A stretch of DNA of 64,000 nucleotides, from contig NZ_JARZHH010000049.1 of NCBI RefSeq assembly GCF_029946515.1, forward strand, positions 1 through 64,000, read 5' to 3'. The notes beneath the pieces were generated by a model. It did not search any database. It had not been told where the DNA came from and was given only the letters and a program-made list of their open reading frames with translations. The stretch's first letter is position 1. Each line of letters begins with the position of its first letter. Below are positions 59,619 through 64,000 of the stretch, piece after piece. The position numbers were made by a program, and so were the translations under genes. This DNA is from Polyangium sp. 6x1. GTDB lineage: Bacteria; Myxococcota_A; Polyangia; Polyangiales; Polyangiaceae.

Positions 59619-59825
59619 TTGACAAGCCCCATGTCGCGGGGCAGGATGCGCGCCCCCGTTTGCCCGAGCATTTTGCCAAGGCAAACGGACTCCACACGCT
59701 CCCCCGGCACACGCCCCAAAGGTGGGACCTGCGGCCGGTGCTCCCGAAGGATCTGAGGATCCCCGGGGGTTGTCCGCAGGATGGGGAGCGGAGGTCCAAC
59801 CGAACCCGAGCAAGGAATCCGTGCC
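59619..59825 (+). promoter_or_regulatory. rpsB promoter and structured leader
   Basis: The 317-nt gap 59509-59825 has no gene. TTGACA (59619-59624), a 17-nt spacer and CAGGAT (59642-59647) form a plausible promoter. The leader of about 170 nt contains a 9-bp hairpin CCGTTTGCC/GGCAAACGG (59656-59688, 15-nt loop) and a small GGATC/GATCC hairpin near 59750. Leaders of this kind often mediate ribosomal-protein autoregulation; that role is inferred. Confidence 0.5.
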
Positions 59826-60743
59826 ATGACTGACGTTTCGATGTCCACTGCCGAGTCTGCCGGCACCTTCGTGCCCCCCGGCCCCGGTGAGTTCCCGCTT
59901 CCCCTCCGCTCGCTGCTCGACGCGGGCGTGCACTTCGGCCACCAGACGAAGCGCTGGAACCCGAAGATGCGCCCGTTCATCTACGGCGCGCGCAACGGCA
60001 TTCACATCGTCGACCTCGACCAGACGGTGCGCCTCTTCAAGCGCGCGTACGACTTCGTCGTCGACGCGGTCGGCCGCGGCGGCAGCATCCTGTTCGTCGG
60101 GACGAAGCGCCAGGCCCAGGACATCGTCCAGGAAGAGGCCCGCCGCTCCGGGATGTACTTCGTCACGAACCGCTGGCTCGGCGGCACGCTGACGAACTTC
60201 CGGACGATCAAGCAGGGCCTCGACCGCCTCCGCACGCTCGAGCGCATGAAGGAGGACGGGACGTACGAGCAGTTCGTCAAGAAGGAGGTCGCGCGCATGG
60301 AGAAGGAGCGCGATCGCCTGGAGAAGTACCTCGGCGGCCTGAAGGGCATGGGCGGCGTGCCGGCTGCGATCTTCGTGATCGACCCCCACCAGGAGTCGAT
60401 CGCGGTGAACGAGGCGCGCAAGCTCGGCGTCCAGGTCATCGCGATCACGGACACGAACTGCGATCCGGACCTCATCGACTACGTGATCCCGGGCAACGAC
60501 GACGCGATCCGGTCGATCCGGCTGATCACGGCCCGCATCGCCGACGCCGCGCTCGAGGGCTCGCAGCGCCGCAAGGACGTGGAGCGCGAGCAGGATCGCG
60601 AGCGTCCGCAGCAGGGCGGCCCGCAGCAGGGCGGCGGCGGCCGTCGTGACGAGATCAACGTGTACCAGGGCGGCCGTGGCGGCCGTGGCGGCCGTGGCGG
60701 CCCCCGCGGCGGCGGCGGCGGCGGCGAGCAGCCCCAGCAGTGA
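59826..60743 (+). CDS. rpsB: 30S ribosomal protein S2
   Basis: 305 residues. The S2 core is complete: [19 protein letters not shown] (about 29-47), [50 protein letters not shown] and [19 protein letters not shown]. The C-terminus extends about 40 residues past the usual end with a low-complexity tail ([17 protein letters not shown], then four GGR-type repeats and QPQQ). ATG 59826 is chosen as the first start giving a short N-terminal lead; the frame is open for 45 nt upstream. It is followed after 223 nt by tsf, the standard pair. Confidence 0.97.
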   Translation: MTDVSMSTAESAGTFVPPGPGEFPLPLRSLLDAGVHFGHQTKRWNPKMRPFIYGARNGIHIVDLDQTVRLFKRAYDFVVDAVGRGGSILFVGTKRQAQDIVQEEARRSGMYFVTNRWLGGTLTNFRTIKQGLDRLRTLERMKEDGTYEQFVKKEVARMEKERDRLEKYLGGLKGMGGVPAAIFVIDPHQESIAVNEARKLGVQVIAITDTNCDPDLIDYVIPGNDDAIRSIRLITARIADAALEGSQRRKDVEREQDRERPQQGGPQQGGGGRRDEINVYQGGRGGRGGRGGPRGGGGGGEQPQQ

Positions 60744-60966
60744 GCACGCGCCCGGCAGGGCGAGCGTGACGGGAGGGCGCTCCCTTTCGAGCTCGAGGTT
60801 TCACGCCTCGCTCGGGGTGGCGCCCTTCCTGCCACCTTCGGCCCCCGGGGACCGCTGAGAGCATCCTGTCCACGTTCGGGGCTTCGCTCGGACGAGCCGA
60901 GCCGGCGCCCGGACCTCGAAGATTTTCCCAACACGAACGATCCATTTTTTCGGAGGAGTACGAGCC

Positions 60967-61905
60967 ATGGCCGGCATCAATCCGCAGGCGATCAAGGAGC
61001 TCCGCGAGCGTACGCAGGCGGGCATGAGCGACTGCAAGAACGCCCTCACCGAGGCCGAGGGCGACATGGAAAAGGCCGTCGAGATCATCCTGAAGAAGGG
61101 CCTTGCGAAGAGCGCCAAGCGTGCCGGCGCGGTCGCCAGCGAGGGCGAGGTCCGCGCGTCCGTCTCGACGGACAAGCGCGCCGCCACGCTCGTCGAGGTC
61201 AACATCCAGACGGACTTCTCCGCGCGCAGCGACGAGTTCAAGAACTTCGTCGGTGACGTGCTCTGCCTCGCGGAGGCCGCGCCCCTCGGCGCCGACCTCA
61301 AGAACAGCGAGCTCCGCGGCAAGAAGGTGGGCGACGTGATCGTCGACCTCACGGCGCGCATCGGCGAGAAGATCGACATTCGCCGCTGGGATCGCACCGA
61401 GGTCCCCGCCGGCAAGTCGGGCTTGGCGCACGCGTACGTGCACCTCGGCGGCAAGATCGGCGTCGTGCTCGCGCTCGAGACCGAGAACGACGCGCTCGCG
61501 CAGCACGCCGAGGTTCTGAAGTTCGCCGACGAGACGGCGATGCAGATCGCGGCGATGAACCCGGTCGCGCTCGTCCGCGAGGACATCAGCGACGACGCGA
61601 AGGCCAAGCAGAAGGAGATCTTCGAGGGGCAGCTCCGCGAGGACCCGAAGCCGAAGCCCGAGAGCGCGTGGCCCAAGATCATCGAGGGCAAGTTCAACAA
61701 GTGGTTCAGCGAGGTCACGCTGACCGAGCAGGAGTCGGTCGTGGTCCCTGGCCAGACGATCGACAAGCTGCGCCAGGCCGCCGAGAAGGCCGCGGGCGGC
61801 AGCGTGAAGATCGTGCGCTTCGTCCGCTTCGAGCGCGGCGAGGGCATCGAGAAGCCGCAGGGGCCTGACTTCGCTTCGGAAGTTGCGAAGATGGCCGGTG
61901 GCTGA
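60967..61905 (+). CDS. tsf: Elongation factor Ts
   Basis: 312-residue guanine-nucleotide exchange factor for EF-Tu. The N-terminal UBA-like domain (IKELRERTQAGMSDCKNAL, about 9-27), the TDFSARSDEF loop that contacts EF-Tu (about residue 80) and the C-terminal dimerisation part are present. GGAGGA lies about 9 nt before the ATG. The 223-nt gap after rpsB (60744-60966) contains GC stems but no gene. The last eight bases overlap the GTG start of the deacetylase gene, which is unusual for tsf. Confidence 0.97.
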   Translation: MAGINPQAIKELRERTQAGMSDCKNALTEAEGDMEKAVEIILKKGLAKSAKRAGAVASEGEVRASVSTDKRAATLVEVNIQTDFSARSDEFKNFVGDVLCLAEAAPLGADLKNSELRGKKVGDVIVDLTARIGEKIDIRRWDRTEVPAGKSGLAHAYVHLGGKIGVVLALETENDALAQHAEVLKFADETAMQIAAMNPVALVREDISDDAKAKQKEIFEGQLREDPKPKPESAWPKIIEGKFNKWFSEVTLTEQESVVVPGQTIDKLRQAAEKAAGGSVKIVRFVRFERGEGIEKPQGPDFASEVAKMAGG

Positions 61906-62833
61906 AACGGCGCGTCTCGGCGCCGTCTCCGTCGATCTCGACGGGATCTCGCACTACCACCACATCCACGGCCTCGCTCCGCTCGCGGACGAGGCCGCGG
62001 CCCGCCACGCCGTCTACGACGTCGCCCTCGCCCGCATGGCGGACTTCGCGCGGGCGCACGATCTTCCCCTGACACTCTTCGCCATCGGCGCGGATCTCGC
62101 GAGGCCCGCGAGCGCGGCCAAGCTCGCGGATCTCGCTGCGCGTGGTCACGTCGTCGAGAACCACTCGTTTTCGCATCGTTACGACCTCACGCGTGCCTCG
62201 CGCGAGGAGATCACGCGCGACATCGCGGCCGGGCAGGACGCGATCGAGCGTGCCACGGGCCGACGTCCCGTGGGCTTCCGCGCGCCCGGGTACACCGTGA
62301 CCGATGTCGTGCTCGACGTGCTCTCGGCGCTCGGGTTGCGCTTCGACTCGTCGGTCTTCCCGTGCCCTTCGTACTACGGCGCGAAGGCGCTCGTGATGGG
62401 CGCGATGCGCCTTGCAGGCCGGACGAGCGCCTCGGTGCTCGACACCCCGCGCGTGCTCGCCGCGCCGACGCGCCCGTATCGTCCGGGCAAACCCTTGTTC
62501 CGCCCGGGAAACCGCGACCTCGTCGAGCTCCCGATCCAGGTCACGCCGGGCCTCCGCCTGCCCTTCATCGGCACCTCGATCGCCCTCGCCGGTCCCCGCG
62601 TCGCGCGCCTGCTCGCCGCGCAGTGTGCGGGCGAGCCGCTCGTGAACCTCGAGCTTCACGGCATCGATTTCCTCGACGCGGACGACGGCCTCGCGCACCT
62701 CGCCGTGCATCAGCGCGAGCTGCGGATCCCGCTCGCGCGCAGGCTCGACGCGCTCTCGGCGGCGATCGACGTGCTCGCGAGGCGCGGCGCGCGGTTCGTC
62801 ACGCTCGAAGAAGCTGCGAACGAGGTCGTCTAG
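61898..62833 (+). CDS. NodB-family polysaccharide deacetylase
   Basis: 311-residue enzyme of the carbohydrate esterase 4 fold. The metal site is D13/D15 (SVDLDG) and H89/H93 (HSFSH), with FRAPGY supplying the substrate Arg near residue 127, as in peptidoglycan or oligosaccharide deacetylases. GTG 61898 is used because it overlaps tsf by 8 nt and directly precedes the conserved start; TTG 61883 is possible. No signal peptide, so it is likely cytoplasmic, as for family members acting on nucleotide- or lipid-linked sugars. Its stop overlaps the stop of the convergent ABC ATPase gene by three bases. Confidence 0.85.
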   Translation: MAETARLGAVSVDLDGISHYHHIHGLAPLADEAAARHAVYDVALARMADFARAHDLPLTLFAIGADLARPASAAKLADLAARGHVVENHSFSHRYDLTRASREEITRDIAAGQDAIERATGRRPVGFRAPGYTVTDVVLDVLSALGLRFDSSVFPCPSYYGAKALVMGAMRLAGRTSASVLDTPRVLAAPTRPYRPGKPLFRPGNRDLVELPIQVTPGLRLPFIGTSIALAGPRVARLLAAQCAGEPLVNLELHGIDFLDADDGLAHLAVHQRELRIPLARRLDALSAAIDVLARRGARFVTLEEAANEVV

Positions 62834-63690
62834 CTCGAAGGGTGATAACGCACGGCGGCGCCGCCCTCGGCCGCTTGCTTCAGGCTCTCGACGCGCGAGA
62901 TGCGCTCGGGCGCGACGCCGGAGGCCGCGATGAACTCGCGCGCGATCTCGCTCTCGCCGTAGGCGAGCTCGTCGGGCGTGCCTGACGCGACGACCTGTCC
63001 CTGGATCACGAGGAACGCCTGGTGCGCGATGCGGAACGTGCTCGCCATGTCGTGCGAGATCACGACGCTCGTCACGCCGAACCGGTCTCGCGTCTCCTCG
63101 ATGAGATCGTCGACCATGCGGCTGGTCTGCGGATCGAGGCCGCTCGTGGGCTCGTCGTAGATCAGGATCTTCGGCTCCAGCATGAGCGCGCGCGCGAGGC
63201 CCACGCGCTTCCTCTGCCCGCCCGAGAGCTCGCTCGGCATGCGCTTCTCTTTGTTCTCGAGCCCGAGCAGGTTCAGCATGCCCACGACCTTGTCGCGGAT
63301 GTCCTTCTCCGACATGTGCTTGCGGTGCTCGCGCAAGGGGAACGCGACGTTGTCGAAGATGTTCAGCGAGTCGAGCAGCGCGGCGTACTGGAAGACCATG
63401 CCGAACTTCTGCCGCACGCGGTTCATCGGACGCTCGCCGAGCGGGCCGATGTCCTCGCCGTCGACCCAGATGTGCCCACTCGTGGGTTTCTCCAGGCCGA
63501 TGAGCAGCCGCAGCAGCGTCGTCTTGCCTGCGCCCGAGCCGCCGATGATCACCGCCGTCTCCTTGCGGCGGAGGTGCATCGTCACGCCCTTCAGGACCTG
63601 CGTCGTCCCGAACGATTTTTTCACGTTGTCGACGAAGACGTGATCCTCCGGCGGGATCCGGGGTGGTTCGCTCGTGCCTCCGGCGGACAT
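62830..63690 (-). CDS. ABC transporter ATPase, MlaF type
   Basis: 286-residue nucleotide-binding subunit. Walker A GGSGAGKTT, ABC signature LSGGQRKRVGLARAL, Walker B ILIYDEPTSGLDP and the switch His in VVISHDM are all intact. The overall pattern (GVTMHLRRKETAVIIGGSG, FQYAALLDSLNIFDNVAFPL) matches MlaF/Ttg2A, which powers phospholipid transport to maintain outer-membrane asymmetry. The permease (MlaE) and MCE-domain (MlaD) genes are not in the window. The N-terminus carries an 18-residue leader before the domain. The stop overlaps that of the deacetylase gene by 3-4 nt. Confidence 0.9.
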   Translation of the reverse strand: MSAGGTSEPPRIPPEDHVFVDNVKKSFGTTQVLKGVTMHLRRKETAVIIGGSGAGKTTLLRLLIGLEKPTSGHIWVDGEDIGPLGERPMNRVRQKFGMVFQYAALLDSLNIFDNVAFPLREHRKHMSEKDIRDKVVGMLNLLGLENKEKRMPSELSGGQRKRVGLARALMLEPKILIYDEPTSGLDPQTSRMVDDLIEETRDRFGVTSVVISHDMASTFRIAHQAFLVIQGQVVASGTPDELAYGESEIAREFIAASGVAPERISRVESLKQAAEGGAAVRYHPSS

Positions 63691-63771
63691 CGCGCGTCGA
63701 GGCTACCACGCGGTCTCGTCCGAGGGGCCCTCGCGCTTGACGCGTGGGGGGGAAGGCGGGAAATGTGCCGC

Positions 63772-64000
63772 ATGACCGAGGACATGTTTCGCACCGTGCT
63801 CGACAGCGTTGGCGTCACGACCGACCCGGAGGGCTGGCTCCGCCTGCCGGAGGGGCAGGTCCTGACGCTGTACGCCGCGCACGACGGCGTCGCGCTGAAC
63901 ATCGCGAAGGTGGAGTCGATCCGGATGGCCCACGGCGTCATCCGGGCACGTTCGAACAAGGGCGAGACGTTCTTCGTGGCGCGCGAGGACCTCTTCGCGG
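63772..64000 (+). CDS. Unknown protein, 3' end outside window
   Basis: The first 76 codons of a plus-strand gene: TEDMFRTVLDSVG, then DPEGWLRLPEGQVLTLYAAHDG and RSNKGETFFVAREDLF. ATG 63763 in the same frame is an alternative start; GGGAAGGCGGG lies upstream. Beta-rich start without a signal peptide; no family recognised. It diverges from the MlaF-type gene. The frame is open to the window edge and has the codon pattern of real genes here. Confidence 0.6.
   Translation, partial: MTEDMFRTVLDSVGVTTDPEGWLRLPEGQVLTLYAAHDGVALNIAKVESIRMAHGVIRARSNKGETFFVAREDLFA

Noticed and set aside
59781-59825. Upstream in-frame extension of rpsB
   Set aside because: Adds 15 residues not found in S2 and overlaps the leader; ATG 59826 is better.
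63621-63959. Minus-strand frame across the MlaF start and the partial gene
   Set aside because: Overlaps the start of one real gene and the coding part of another; shadow frame without domain.

Overview
The window is very GC-rich chromosomal DNA with strong third-codon GC bias, which produces long shadow ORFs on the opposite strand. The gene content fits a myxobacterium (Myxococcota), most likely of the Polyangiales. Indicators are lipoproteins with CGDGVDDDGDG-type and IgGFc-binding-like modules, an OmpA protein with thrombospondin type 3 repeats, a membrane spermidine-synthase-like protein, a KaiC-like/response-regulator pair, and many GTG starts with 4-nt overlaps. This assignment is by gene style, not a database match. 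No tRNA, rRNA, insertion sequence, prophage or CRISPR array was seen.

Layout. 1-16.1 kb is part of a type VI secretion (T6SS) locus: tssH (5' end cut off), tssJ, K, L, M, tagF, tssA, tssB, tssC, then on the opposite strand a single gene fusing TssB-like and TssC-like modules. tssE, F, G, hcp and vgrG are not in the window. 16.2-18.4 kb holds homoserine dehydrogenase and glutamate racemase. 18.7-23.3 kb is a glyoxylate-shunt module: aceB-aceA diverging from a ScfR/RamB-type regulator, with a tandem repeat as candidate operator between them. 23.4-32.2 kb carries a phosphohexomutase, a biotin carboxylase, rlmN, an RsbT-like orphan, a flavodoxin-fold reductase, a beta-propeller protein, mazG and an enoyl-CoA hydratase. 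32.3-38.7 kb carries an endonuclease/exonuclease/phosphatase protein, a small lipoprotein, a LegB/LegC-like pair, a two-gene unit of a bestrophin-like channel and a rhodanese/beta-carbonic-anhydrase-like fusion, and a rubredoxin.

39.1-57.6 kb is dominated by exported proteins: two IgGFc-binding-like lipoproteins, OmpA, a metallopeptidase, a GH5-like lipoprotein, a Cys-rich lipoprotein, an IPT/TIG lipoprotein and a fused ethanolamine ammonia-lyase (EutB-EutC) preceded by a twin-arginine/lipobox leader. 57.2-59.5 kb is regulatory (PilZ, receiver protein, double KaiC-like ATPase). 59.6-62.8 kb holds rpsB, tsf and a translationally coupled NodB-family deacetylase. 62.8-64 kb holds an MlaF-type ABC ATPase and a truncated unknown gene.

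Most notable: (1) a previously unnamed (to me) family of multi-hairpin cassettes, each starting a few bases after a stop codon and reading the same way as that gene; two helices change sequence between copies while pairing is kept and their loops stay nearly constant. (2) The apparently exported EutBC lipoprotein with intact active-site motifs. (3) The bestrophin plus LCIB-like carbonic anhydrase unit, which resembles algal bicarbonate-handling parts in a presumably non-photosynthetic bacterium. (4) The TssB-TssC fusion beside a normal tssBC pair.
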